38,592 nt of DNA from a virus. Positions 15,495-24,782 of the stretch are shown one piece after another. Each line of letters opens with the position of its first letter. Position 1 is the stretch's first letter. Made by a program: the position numbers and the translations under genes. A model generated the notes under the pieces. That model saw nothing but the letters and a program-made list of their open reading frames with translations. It made no database searches and had not been told where the DNA came from. The stretch covers positions 1 through 38,592 of the IMG/VR virus record IMGVR_UViG_3300027649_000291. One strand, written 5' to 3'.

Positions 15495-18400
15495 TGGCTG
15501 AAATATTTAAAAACCCTGAACTCATAATTACGCCTTCGGTCAATGCACCGTCAGCGGGAGGAAAGGAATACACAGGCAATAGTGAGATTGATTCATACAT
15601 CAACTCTCTTCCTGAAGACGAGCGTGAAGAGGCTTTGCTTGCTATTACAGCCCCTAAGACTGGTGAGGAAATTCACCTTGAAATGAGTCAAACGGGTGTA
15701 GACCCGAATAAAGAAGACTGGATTAAGATGAACCAGTACTATCGTACAAGAGATACCGACTACCTTAAGGCTATCTCTGAAGGTGCTGGGCATATCTATG
15801 ATGTATTTGGAAGTGCTATTCAGTCTGTTCAGGATGACCCGTCTATGGATACACTAGGGAAAGTAACTCCTAGTGTAATTGAAGGTGCTATACAAAACCT
15901 AAGGGGTCTTTATGGCATTGCCGCTGAATCTGCCGACTCAACAAGTATGCAGTCTAAATTCTTTAACATCCTTAACGGAAGAATGGAAGACAGCGATGAG
16001 GCTTACCGTGTTTTTCTTGACGCTAGAAATTTTGGCAGAGACTCAGAAGCGTATGCAAAAGGAGAAAAGACTACGCTTTTTGATAAACACCATCTAGATA
16101 ACAACTTTGTTCAGGCGGCGGCTCTAGTGGCTGACCCCACAATGTTCATTCCTTTTGGTAAGGCTTTTAGTGTTGCTGGCGGTATGCTTGGTATGTCTGA
16201 ACGCTCTATGGCTCTTGCCGCAAGAACCGCTAACCTTAAGAACAAGATTCTTGGAGGCACTTTAAAATACGGAGTTGGTATGCCTATTGAGTTCATTGGT
16301 AAAGGTACAAGAGTAACCCTTGACCACGCTATCGCCACAGGCGAGAAAGCGTTTGTAGCGGCTACTGGAGTTTCCTCTGAGACATTTAGAGAAGGTATGC
16401 GAATGAGCGGAGTTGGCAGTCTTGGTGCTGGATACTTTGGTCACAGCGTTCCGCTTCTTACTTCCGCCTCTGGTGCTTATGTGGCTGGAACCGCCGCCGC
16501 TGGCGTTGGTGAGGCTGTGTCTGTTATCGGACACCAGATAATGAAAGGTGAAAGAGGTATCGCTTCTTACGCTAAACAGGCATTAATGGACTCCGCTAAA
16601 AACGGCGTTGAACTCTCTGGTCACGCTAAGGCGTTGCTTAGGATAGTAAATGGGTTTGACCCGCTTATTGACTACACAACTACCGTTGCCCAAGGTGCGG
16701 CTACTGGTTCTATGATTGGTGCTGGTCTTGGATACTGGTCTGCTGGCGAAGAAGGAATGGCTCAAGGCATAGGTGCTGGCATAGCCCTAGGTTCTGTTGG
16801 CGGAACTGCTGGTAAGATTCTTGCTGATGTTACTGGAAGAACATACAAACACCGTACACATATTCAGGCTAAACTTGTGCTTGAAGGTATTCGTGATATG
16901 CACCCTGAACAGGCTCAAAGTTGGGAACGGGCTGAAATTTGGGCTAAAACAAGAGGGTTTACACTTGACGGTATTCTTGCCGCCAAGGACACCATCCACC
17001 CCAATACCCACATTGAAGTTCTTACTCAAAGAGAATACGCAAATTACCTTAAAGAAAACGGTCTTAATCCTAACACTTATGACGGAAAGACATTCCTAAA
17101 GGATGGCGACCAGCCACTTAGCCTCAGGTCTTTTGAGCAACAGAACGGCTATGTAATTGAAAATAGGGCTAATGGTACTGTAAAGATTTACCTAAACGCT
17201 GATGCCGCTCCCAGAGCAACAATGGGACACGAAATCTTTCACTCTATTCTCCGCAATAGCGTAATGAAAGATTACTATGCTCAGGCTGTTAAAGAAAAAG
17301 TAATCGGAACTAGAGACGCTGAAGGCAACCTCACAAACAGGGGAACCGTTGACATCAAGGAAGTTAAGCAGATGTTCAGGCGTTATCTTGACGCAGAGTT
17401 CAAAGACCCTGCGGAACGGGCTGACGCTCAGGCTAGACTTGAAATGGCAGAAAAGGCTTACCAAGACAACGGGCAGATGGTTTCAGACCCGTCCCTTGGT
17501 GGTCGTCCTCTGCTTGAACATTTGAGTGAAGAATTTGGTGCTTACTATTTCTCTCACCTAGTGATGGATAAACCAATTGACTGGCTATATCACGGTGGTG
17601 ATTTGCCAGGAATTCGTGGTGTTTTAGATAACGCAGGAATGTTGTATAAAAACTACTGGAGAAGCAGAATGAATAGTACTGCACCAGAGTTTAACTTCAA
17701 CAGAACTTTTATAGATAAAAACGGTGCAGAAAAACTTGTGCCTATTGATGAAGTGTTTGCTCCTGCTACTTATGATATTTTTGGTAATGTTACTGGAAAC
17801 GCAAAGCGTGTAGTCAATCCTGCTATGGATATGTTCTTTAGGGATATGCTTAGGATTGAAAAGAAGGTCAACGAGACTGGGCAATTTGACATATCAAACC
17901 TTAGCAAAGAATCACAACAACGCTTCATTGACTCTGAAGGTCTTGATGGCGTGTTCACAAAAGATATGTCTGGTAACTACAGGCATAACACAGAGGCTCA
18001 GATTAAGCGTGAGAACAAGATAAAGGGTAGGGCTGTGCATAAGTTGCTGATGGCTATCCCTGAGGCTGAGCGTACATTTACGGTAGATGCAGACGGGAAT
18101 ATCCGTGGTCACTTGACCCCCCAGATGCTTGATAACATCGTTAACTCTGGGCATATGACTAGGGCTATGGCTAACAAGATTAGCCTATTCCAGTCTATAG
18201 CCAGAGGCGAAGCCGCTGGCAACATCGTAGACTTTGGTGGCATTGCCAGCACAGGAGAGCGACCAATGAATGTTAATAACCCTACCCGTGTTAGGGGTGA
18301 CAGGGTTCCGTTTAAGTCTAGAACGGCTGTTGTCTTTGGTATTGATACCGTAATCGGAAAGAACGGCGAGTTTCAGTTTAAGGGCAATATGCTTGATTAC

Positions 18401-21400
18401 AAAGTAATTGAGACAAGGGCTAACAACGAATGGAGCAATCTTAGCACACGGTCTTTGTGGAACGGAAACCATACAGAGTATATGGCTGACTTCTACAGGT
18501 ATCTTGAGAACGCATCCAAGGCTCACGACGATGCTACCAGAGTGCCTTCCGCTGACCTGTGGACTGACGGCAAGGGCGGCGAGCGTAGGAATGTCCTGCA
18601 TCAAGTCCTAGGAATGGCTAAGGGTGAGGCTGATACCTTCCTTAACTCTCCTAATGCTGAGATTAACCGTAACGCTTATTCTACTGTGATGTCGTTCAGC
18701 CTGAATCGAATGACCAATCTGCGTCTTCGTAACCAGAGCGTCCCGTTCAAATTTGAAAACGCTTACCGTGACCTTGTGCGTAACTGGTCGCCTAGGGAGA
18801 TGGACAGCGAGATTACACCTAGGGGTAGAATATTTAAACACCCTTCTGGCTTTAGGTTTATCCAAAGAGAAGACGGCAAGACAGATGCCTTTGACGAACT
18901 CAACAAGCGTATTGGAACCTACCAGACGGCTGAAGAGGCTACTGAGGCTGGCAGAAGACACGCCATAAAGAACCCTTCTACTGTTTTGCTCAAGGACAAT
19001 ATGACGGATAACAGCGTCATCAACCGCTCACCCAACGAAGGTGCAGGGGAAGTTCCTGTTCTTGGGGCAAGAGAAGCCGCCGAAGCCAGACGCATTGGAA
19101 ACCTATTTAATACCCGTGAAATGCAGGAGTTTGTTGGAGACAGGAAACTTGTCGCTCAGACTGCCGACGAAGGATTTACGGACTTTATAAACAAATTTAG
19201 AGAAGGTGAAATAAACCAAGAGACAGCCTTAATGATGCTTGAACAAATGTCTAAGGATATGTTTGGTGGTCTTGATAGACAGACTAAAAGAATTAGACTT
19301 CAAGAGTTAAAAGAAAAAGCGGTGGCTAATTTTGAAAAAGAATACCCACGATTTAAAGGCACTATAAAAACTGATGACTATAGAACTGACCACAGCCTTA
19401 CAATAGAAGATTATGCAGAAGTAAAACAACTTGAAAAAGATTTAGCCAAGCCAGCATCAGAAAAACAACGCCATAGTTATTTTACAAGTGAAAACTCTAG
19501 AGACTTTGCAAAAAAAATAAAAGATGCAAAGAAATGGGTAAAAAATGCGGCTTCTACATACAATGACTTTGCTGGATACTTAGCCGAGAATGTTCCTATG
19601 CGTGAGTATTATCAACACGCTGTGTATTCTAAACAGTTTAGAACTGGAGAACCTGTTGTTGTTGTAGGCGTTCACGGGACAAACACATCTCAAGGATTCT
19701 TAAAAGACAAAAAATATAGACCTGTTTCAAGAAATGACAATGTCCCTTTTTCTGAAGGAGAATTGCGTGGGGCTTATTTTGCTTCTTCTGATGCAACTGT
19801 TTTAAACAAAGAGTATCAAGGAGGATACCTTGAAAGTATGGGTTATGAAATTAGCGAAGACACTCATAGACCAGAATCTGGTTCTCCTAACATTGCTAAA
19901 TCTGCAATAAGGTTTGACAATCCGCTTGTTGTAGACGGACAGTTTACAGATATGATGAAACGCACCGAGAAGATTCTTGGTGAAGCAATTGAACAAGGAC
20001 ACGATGGTGTCATTTACATTAATCAATCAGACGGAGGAAACCTTGATGTTACATTTATTGTTCCTGCAAACAAGGCTAATCAGCATCAGCGTATGATTGG
20101 TAGCACCCGTGAAAAGGCTCAGGCTGGTGCGGCGTATGAGCCTCTACCCCGTGGTGAAGGTCGCACAAACAGAACTGTTAACCTTTCCCCCCACGAAGGT
20201 GCAGGAGAACTAAGCACAACTAGATATAAAGTTCCCCGTGAAGAGCCTAGATATCAAGACTCTATTGAATATAACGAACTGTTTGTTTTGCCTTGGAATA
20301 CAAAACCTTGGTTTGACCCTAAACGATTTGATTCACTTGTTAAGGATGGCACAGATTTCTTTACTGTACCAGACCCCAAGCGGCATACACTTTGGCAATA
20401 TTTAGATTATCATCAAAAAGCAAAGACTCCTGTAACCCTTGGAGATGTTCTTAAATTTATAACTGAACAAGGAAAATCTATTCACCCAAATGTTCCTAGG
20501 GATTATCACAGTAAATATGCTGAACTTTTGTTGTCAATTGGTTCTGGATTGCTTCATCTGCCTGTAAATATTACATCTGACGGGCATTGGACTGGCGGAA
20601 GCAAAGGTGCTAATATGGCAACAAAGCACTCATCAAGGAATATTCGTGAGGCATCATTTGCAGAAAGACACGCACATTTTAAGCAACAATATAAAAATGC
20701 TCCAACAGAGGAACTTAAAAGAATTCTACAGGAAATGGACAGGCAAGATAAAGCCAGAAGAAAAGTATTACAAGAAAGTAAGGAAAATAAACCAGAAGAA
20801 ACCGAAGAAGAAGAAGGCGACCAAAATAAAACAAAGAAAGAGCCTGAATACGACCTTCCTGTAATAGAGTTTATTGAAAAGAAAGGTCATCAACAGATGA
20901 ACATTAATCTTGCTCAACTAGTTGACGCACTTTGGGCTTCAAATACTCCAGAAGGGAGCACCTTTGGAAATGACAAGAGGGGTGATTATGGAAGAGAATA
21001 TGTAAGAAGACAGAGAGCAATGGACGGACAGTCGTTTGAAGGAACTGCACTTGAAGAAATTGGACACGCTTTGTTTTCATTTTCTGAACAAGCCGCAGTA
21101 AGGGCTGACCCTGAACTTGGTAAACTAATTCAGAATTTTAACGAAGCAGACCAGACAGGATACAAAGGAGTTGCTTGGAAGCGTGGAGTTGAAAAATTCC
21201 TAGAAGATACTGGTTCAAAAATAAAGGCTGGTCTTATTTTACCAGAACCTGTTATTGCGTGGGCTAGACTTCTTGCACTTCAAAAACACGCAATTGAAAA
21301 TACATTTGTTGTTCACTTTAAGTCTCCACAAAACCCTATTTCTTTATGGGATGCTGACAAGGCTATCATTCTCAATGATTCTGTTAATACGGCAAAAGGA

Positions 21401-22876
21401 AAACCCAAGGCTGGAAGAGGGCATCTTAAAGATGGTTGGAGAGTTGTAGCCCCTTGGGAGTTTGTTAGTTACAAAGGAACAAGAGAGTTTGAGGCTCCAA
21501 TGGACGGAAAGAGACATTACAATCCAACTAGAACCAGCGTATATAGGTTAATGTCAACTGCGGAGTTTAGCATCGCTATGCTTAACGACCCTGATACAAT
21601 TACTAGATGGCTAAGTATGCCGTTTGAGCCTCTTTTGCTTGAAAGATTAGGTCTTGACACAGATAAAGTTAAACAAGGTTTTCCTGAAAGACTTGCAGAC
21701 TTGCACAATCAGATGGCTGAAGGAGTAAAGCAATTTACAGAACACGATACTGGTTTTGTGTATCAACATCTTGAAGAAGTAATAAGAACATTGAGTTCAA
21801 CAAAACCTGATGGTTGGGATTTGCCAAAGCGTGTAAATCTTCAAAACGAAATAGCAAAACCGTCATCTGCAAGACCAGAAAGACCTTCTGGTTTTCTTAC
21901 CAAATACGAAACTGCTTGGGTTAATGATGCTAGGATTAATATGAAAATCTGGTCTGAGGCACACCAAAAAAAGAATCCATTTGAAGGTCTTAGCAATATG
22001 GAGATTTGGGAAATGACAAACAACAATACTATTGAAGGTCTTAGTGAGGCTATGGGTCGTCCTAAATCTGACTGGAAAATTAATGCAAAACCCGTAAAAG
22101 AATCACTCGTAACAGGTGTTGAGGTTGGAGAAATGAATTTAAGAGATGAAAAGACTGGTGAAATAACTGGTAAATTTTCTTTGCTTCGTGGTGGCGAAAC
22201 AAAACAAACTGGCAAAGGAAAAAAGAAAAAAAATTGGGTTTACGACTATAAAGTCGGATGGATAGAGGAAGGTTATGTAACGAAAAACCAGCGTGTTGGA
22301 AGATGGGATAATGAAAAGCATCGCTGGGTTCCTATTGACGAAGAAACTGGCACACAGCCAATTCAAGAAACCCCTGCTGAGCATAAAACAACTATAGATG
22401 AAGAGGGGAATACTGTAATCATTGATGATGAAGGTAATCCTATAATTGACGACGATACAGGCAGACCAGTTATAATAGATGAAGAAGGTCAAACTGTAAT
22501 TATTGACGAAGAAGGAAATAGAATCCCTGTTGAAGTTCCTCCTCCAGTACTTCCCGTACCCCCAGTACCTCCAGTACCTCCTGTACCTCCTGTACGCCCA
22601 GTACGCCCAGTACCTAAAACTCCGCTACCAACTCAACCTGTTCCCCCAGCCCCTATCCCTAAGCGTGACTTCACTCAGGCTGACATCAGGGTGTGGCGTT
22701 CTTGGAAGACTGAAACCTATGGCAATAGTTCTGCCTTAAAGAACGCTCTTGGCTATATCATTATGAGCCTAAACAAAAACTACAGGGTGTATAATCCTCA
22801 AAGGGTTCTGCTTGGAATCTATAAGGACGAGGAAGACGCTAAGCGTAGAGTCCAGCGTGAGGAGCCTAAGAGATGA
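15494..22876 (+). CDS. Giant polyvalent-type ejection protein with zincin and ADP-ribosyltransferase-like domains
   Basis: This 2460-residue protein is probably carried in the virion and delivered with DNA. Residues 1-450 are helical with Gly/Ala-rich hydrophobic stretches (about 315-346 and 400-446), typical of ejection proteins. A zincin follows: GHEIFH at 578-583 (His579, Glu580, His583) with SEEFGAYYF at 678-686 supplying a likely third ligand or helix. Residues about 1385-1545 resemble the ADP-ribosyltransferase of phage polyvalent proteins (HGTN at 1394-1397, GAYFAS at 1426-1431, GHDGVIY at 1502-1508). A second metallopeptidase-like region has EEIGHA at 1854-1859, where the first His is Glu. 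Residues about 2300-2342 are acidic 9-residue repeats, 2345-2380 are Pro-rich, and a small basic domain ends it. Domain calls are by motif; substrates are unknown. Confidence 0.68.
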   Translation: MAEIFKNPELIITPSVNAPSAGGKEYTGNSEIDSYINSLPEDEREEALLAITAPKTGEEIHLEMSQTGVDPNKEDWIKMNQYYRTRDTDYLKAISEGAGHIYDVFGSAIQSVQDDPSMDTLGKVTPSVIEGAIQNLRGLYGIAAESADSTSMQSKFFNILNGRMEDSDEAYRVFLDARNFGRDSEAYAKGEKTTLFDKHHLDNNFVQAAALVADPTMFIPFGKAFSVAGGMLGMSERSMALAARTANLKNKILGGTLKYGVGMPIEFIGKGTRVTLDHAIATGEKAFVAATGVSSETFREGMRMSGVGSLGAGYFGHSVPLLTSASGAYVAGTAAAGVGEAVSVIGHQIMKGERGIASYAKQALMDSAKNGVELSGHAKALLRIVNGFDPLIDYTTTVAQGAATGSMIGAGLGYWSAGEEGMAQGIGAGIALGSVGGTAGKILADVTGRTYKHRTHIQAKLVLEGIRDMHPEQAQSWERAEIWAKTRGFTLDGILAAKDTIHPNTHIEVLTQREYANYLKENGLNPNTYDGKTFLKDGDQPLSLRSFEQQNGYVIENRANGTVKIYLNADAAPRATMGHEIFHSILRNSVMKDYYAQAVKEKVIGTRDAEGNLTNRGTVDIKEVKQMFRRYLDAEFKDPAERADAQARLEMAEKAYQDNGQMVSDPSLGGRPLLEHLSEEFGAYYFSHLVMDKPIDWLYHGGDLPGIRGVLDNAGMLYKNYWRSRMNSTAPEFNFNRTFIDKNGAEKLVPIDEVFAPATYDIFGNVTGNAKRVVNPAMDMFFRDMLRIEKKVNETGQFDISNLSKESQQRFIDSEGLDGVFTKDMSGNYRHNTEAQIKRENKIKGRAVHKLLMAIPEAERTFTVDADGNIRGHLTPQMLDNIVNSGHMTRAMANKISLFQSIARGEAAGNIVDFGGIASTGERPMNVNNPTRVRGDRVPFKSRTAVVFGIDTVIGKNGEFQFKGNMLDYKVIETRANNEWSNLSTRSLWNGNHTEYMADFYRYLENASKAHDDATRVPSADLWTDGKGGERRNVLHQVLGMAKGEADTFLNSPNAEINRNAYSTVMSFSLNRMTNLRLRNQSVPFKFENAYRDLVRNWSPREMDSEITPRGRIFKHPSGFRFIQREDGKTDAFDELNKRIGTYQTAEEATEAGRRHAIKNPSTVLLKDNMTDNSVINRSPNEGAGEVPVLGAREAAEARRIGNLFNTREMQEFVGDRKLVAQTADEGFTDFINKFREGEINQETALMMLEQMSKDMFGGLDRQTKRIRLQELKEKAVANFEKEYPRFKGTIKTDDYRTDHSLTIEDYAEVKQLEKDLAKPASEKQRHSYFTSENSRDFAKKIKDAKKWVKNAASTYNDFAGYLAENVPMREYYQHAVYSKQFRTGEPVVVVGVHGTNTSQGFLKDKKYRPVSRNDNVPFSEGELRGAYFASSDATVLNKEYQGGYLESMGYEISEDTHRPESGSPNIAKSAIRFDNPLVVDGQFTDMMKRTEKILGEAIEQGHDGVIYINQSDGGNLDVTFIVPANKANQHQRMIGSTREKAQAGAAYEPLPRGEGRTNRTVNLSPHEGAGELSTTRYKVPREEPRYQDSIEYNELFVLPWNTKPWFDPKRFDSLVKDGTDFFTVPDPKRHTLWQYLDYHQKAKTPVTLGDVLKFITEQGKSIHPNVPRDYHSKYAELLLSIGSGLLHLPVNITSDGHWTGGSKGANMATKHSSRNIREASFAERHAHFKQQYKNAPTEELKRILQEMDRQDKARRKVLQESKENKPEETEEEEGDQNKTKKEPEYDLPVIEFIEKKGHQQMNINLAQLVDALWASNTPEGSTFGNDKRGDYGREYVRRQRAMDGQSFEGTALEEIGHALFSFSEQAAVRADPELGKLIQNFNEADQTGYKGVAWKRGVEKFLEDTGSKIKAGLILPEPVIAWARLLALQKHAIENTFVVHFKSPQNPISLWDADKAIILNDSVNTAKGKPKAGRGHLKDGWRVVAPWEFVSYKGTREFEAPMDGKRHYNPTRTSVYRLMSTAEFSIAMLNDPDTITRWLSMPFEPLLLERLGLDTDKVKQGFPERLADLHNQMAEGVKQFTEHDTGFVYQHLEEVIRTLSSTKPDGWDLPKRVNLQNEIAKPSSARPERPSGFLTKYETAWVNDARINMKIWSEAHQKKNPFEGLSNMEIWEMTNNNTIEGLSEAMGRPKSDWKINAKPVKESLVTGVEVGEMNLRDEKTGEITGKFSLLRGGETKQTGKGKKKKNWVYDYKVGWIEEGYVTKNQRVGRWDNEKHRWVPIDEETGTQPIQETPAEHKTTIDEEGNTVIIDDEGNPIIDDDTGRPVIIDEEGQTVIIDEEGNRIPVEVPPPVLPVPPVPPVPPVPPVRPVRPVPKTPLPTQPVPPAPIPKRDFTQADIRVWRSWKTETYGNSSALKNALGYIIMSLNKNYRVYNPQRVLLGIYKDEEDAKRRVQREEPKR
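22390..22614 (+). repeat. Acidic 27-nt repeats followed by 9-nt Pro/Val repeats
   Basis: Within the giant gene, five 27-nt units encode variants of VIIDEEGNT (residues about 2300-2342). Immediately after them (22543-22614), tandem 9-nt units of the form CCAGTACCT encode repeated PVPPVP segments with some Arg. Together they form an acidic arm and a stiff polyproline spacer before the C-terminal domain. Confidence 0.8.
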
Positions 22877-23184
22877 GCCAAGACCCCCAAAGCCTTGATG
22901 CAATAGCCGAAGAGTTCAAAAAGACTGGATGGCTGTTCGCAATACTTGGGGCTATTGGGATGCTGGCTAGACTCATCCTGACCGAAGAAAGGTATTACAC
23001 ATTCAAGTGGATAAGGATGGTTATTGCTGGGGCTATCGTAGGGGTCATCTGTTATTTCACCCTTTACAACGCACCCCTAGACCCTTTCTACAAAAGCGTC
23101 TTGTGCAGTATCTCTGGCTCTCTAGCACCAGAGATGTTCAACTGGATTAGAAACAAATTTATACAAAAAACCAATGGCAATTGA
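22873..23184 (+). CDS. LydA-like holin
   Basis: This 103-residue protein overlaps the giant gene stop by 4 nt (ATGA). Three hydrophobic segments are visible: residues about 20-36 (WLFAILGAIGMLARLIL), 47-64 (RMVIAGAIVGVICYFTL) and 73-87. The short basic C-terminus ends RNKFIQKTNGN. The pattern with LGAIGMLARL, the central basic YTFKWIR loop and CSISGSLAPEMFNW fits phage holins of the LydA type, which make inner-membrane holes at lysis. A GAGGAG stretch about 10 nt before the ATG may serve as a ribosome binding site. The nearby membrane lipoprotein gene supports a lysis cassette. Confidence 0.72.
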   Translation: MSQDPQSLDAIAEEFKKTGWLFAILGAIGMLARLILTEERYYTFKWIRMVIAGAIVGVICYFTLYNAPLDPFYKSVLCSISGSLAPEMFNWIRNKFIQKTNGN

Positions 23185-24304
23185 ACTCAGAAAATCAATC
23201 CCAGACCCAGAGTTAAACACTAGGATATGGGGTACTTCAATAAATCCAAATTCATATTATAGAGCACTTGGAGAAACAGGCGATGCGGCTTGGAATATTT
23301 ATGATGATGTTTTAAAATCTGGTGCTATCAGGGGTTCAGGAGGATTTTCTGGTGATGCTTATTTTTCAAAAGGAGCACCTCAAGGTATTTACCTTCATAG
23401 TCAATCAAGTAATCTTAAAGAACTTCTTAAATATTATCCAGAGTCTGAAGTTGGAAATAACAATTTTCTTATTGAGGCTACTGAAGATTTTCATCCTAAA
23501 AACAATCCTCTTTATAAACCAAATGAAACATTAAGATACAGAGCACTTCCTACTATTGGTGGTATTCCCGCTCCAGAAGGTCTTGCTTTCCCAGTTGGCA
23601 ATTCTGGTTCAAGATGGCTTACTACAGTAGATTCTACTGGACTTCCAGTACCTCAAGGAACTTATTCTGTTGCCGCTCCTGCTGGAGACACAACTTTTTT
23701 ACAAAGAATTAATCCTGCAAATCAAAAAAACTTAAGGATGCTTCAGGCATATACTCCTTCTTGGAGTAACTCAACAATAGGATTTGATGGAGGAGTTCCC
23801 CCAAAGTGGAAAACATTGTTTGATTATACAAAAGATTTTAAGAACACATCAATTCCTACACACGGGAAAAACTTAGTTCATATAGGAAAAACAGTATTAG
23901 CACAACCAGAAACAAAGGCTGTGCTTGCCGCCGCTGGTGATGCTACTGTAAAGGCTGGCGGAGCGGCATCATTTTTATTAGACGCACCTGAATTTTATTA
24001 TGACGCAAACAAAAAGCGTGATGCTGATGCAAGGACTAAAGCAAAAGCAAATTGGTGGCAAGATGAAGACGCAATACTTTCGTTTGTAAATAAACCAAAA
24101 AGTATTTCAGAAAAGTTAAGCCTTGCGGCTGAGGCTTCTTTAAAATCTGCTGTAAATGCAGTAACATTTGGTGCGGCTTATGCAGGAACAGGAAAAAATA
24201 GACCTAGCCGTGGACTGGGAGAAATGGAAAAAAGCACAGATGAAATGTATAGAATACTTAAAGAGCGTGGCGATAAATTTTTAAAACAAGAAACACCTAA
24301 ATGA
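23174..24304 (+). CDS. Unknown AT-rich protein with a toxin-like N-terminal pattern
   Basis: This 376-residue protein overlaps the holin gene by 11 nt. Base and codon use is clearly more AT-rich than in the flanking lysis genes. The N-terminus (YYRALGETGDAAWNIYDDVL, then GAIRG, then GDAYFSKGAPQGIYLH, then NNFLIEATED) resembles the early part of ADP-ribosyltransferase-type folds, where an Arg or Tyr is followed by an AYFS-like strand, but the catalytic set is not secured. Residues about 250-275 are Ala/Gly-rich and hydrophobic (AAAGDATVKAGGAASFLL). The C-terminus is charged and helical. It is either an accessory effector or a fourth ejection protein. No function is assigned. Confidence 0.55.
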   Translation: MAIELRKSIPDPELNTRIWGTSINPNSYYRALGETGDAAWNIYDDVLKSGAIRGSGGFSGDAYFSKGAPQGIYLHSQSSNLKELLKYYPESEVGNNNFLIEATEDFHPKNNPLYKPNETLRYRALPTIGGIPAPEGLAFPVGNSGSRWLTTVDSTGLPVPQGTYSVAAPAGDTTFLQRINPANQKNLRMLQAYTPSWSNSTIGFDGGVPPKWKTLFDYTKDFKNTSIPTHGKNLVHIGKTVLAQPETKAVLAAAGDATVKAGGAASFLLDAPEFYYDANKKRDADARTKAKANWWQDEDAILSFVNKPKSISEKLSLAAEASLKSAVNAVTFGAAYAGTGKNRPSRGLGEMEKSTDEMYRILKERGDKFLKQETPK

Positions 24305-24305
24305 T

Positions 24306-24782
24306 ATGTATGAATATAAACCAAATTTTATAACAGCATCAAATACACCTGTTACTATTCCTGTTAATAAAAGTAATGTTTCTAATTTTTTTGGAAAATA
24401 CAATTTTGAAATAACAAAACAGAAAAACCCTAACTCAATTTCTACAAAAGATTATAGGACAGCAAGGGCTATTGAAGATTATTACAACAATGTGTATCCT
24501 TATATAGCAAATAATTCTTACGGTTTACTTGACGGCAAAGACCAAGAAATGATTCAGGAACCTAAAATAGATAAACTTAATCCTGACCAATATAAATTAT
24601 CTATTTCTCCACCTTGGAGTTATAGACCACGCACACAATATACTGACAAATTAACTGAAGATGAAAGAAAAAAAATGAATGAATGGTTTAAACTTAAAGA
24701 TGAAATAAATCCACATAAAGTAAATTCATTTGAAGAAGAAGAATTAGATTATAAATTGTGGAAAAATAACAGAGGTGCATAA
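24306..24782 (+). CDS. Unknown AT-rich protein in the lysis region
   Basis: This 158-residue protein starts at the ATG one nucleotide after the previous stop. It is rich in Asn, Tyr, Lys and Pro, with no signal peptide, membrane segment or recognised motif. Its base composition matches the preceding AT-rich gene and not the lipoprotein gene downstream, so the two probably arrived together. It could act as partner or immunity-like protein for the preceding product, but nothing in the sequence shows this. Confidence 0.55.
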   Translation: MYEYKPNFITASNTPVTIPVNKSNVSNFFGKYNFEITKQKNPNSISTKDYRTARAIEDYYNNVYPYIANNSYGLLDGKDQEMIQEPKIDKLNPDQYKLSISPPWSYRPRTQYTDKLTEDERKKMNEWFKLKDEINPHKVNSFEEEELDYKLWKNNRGA

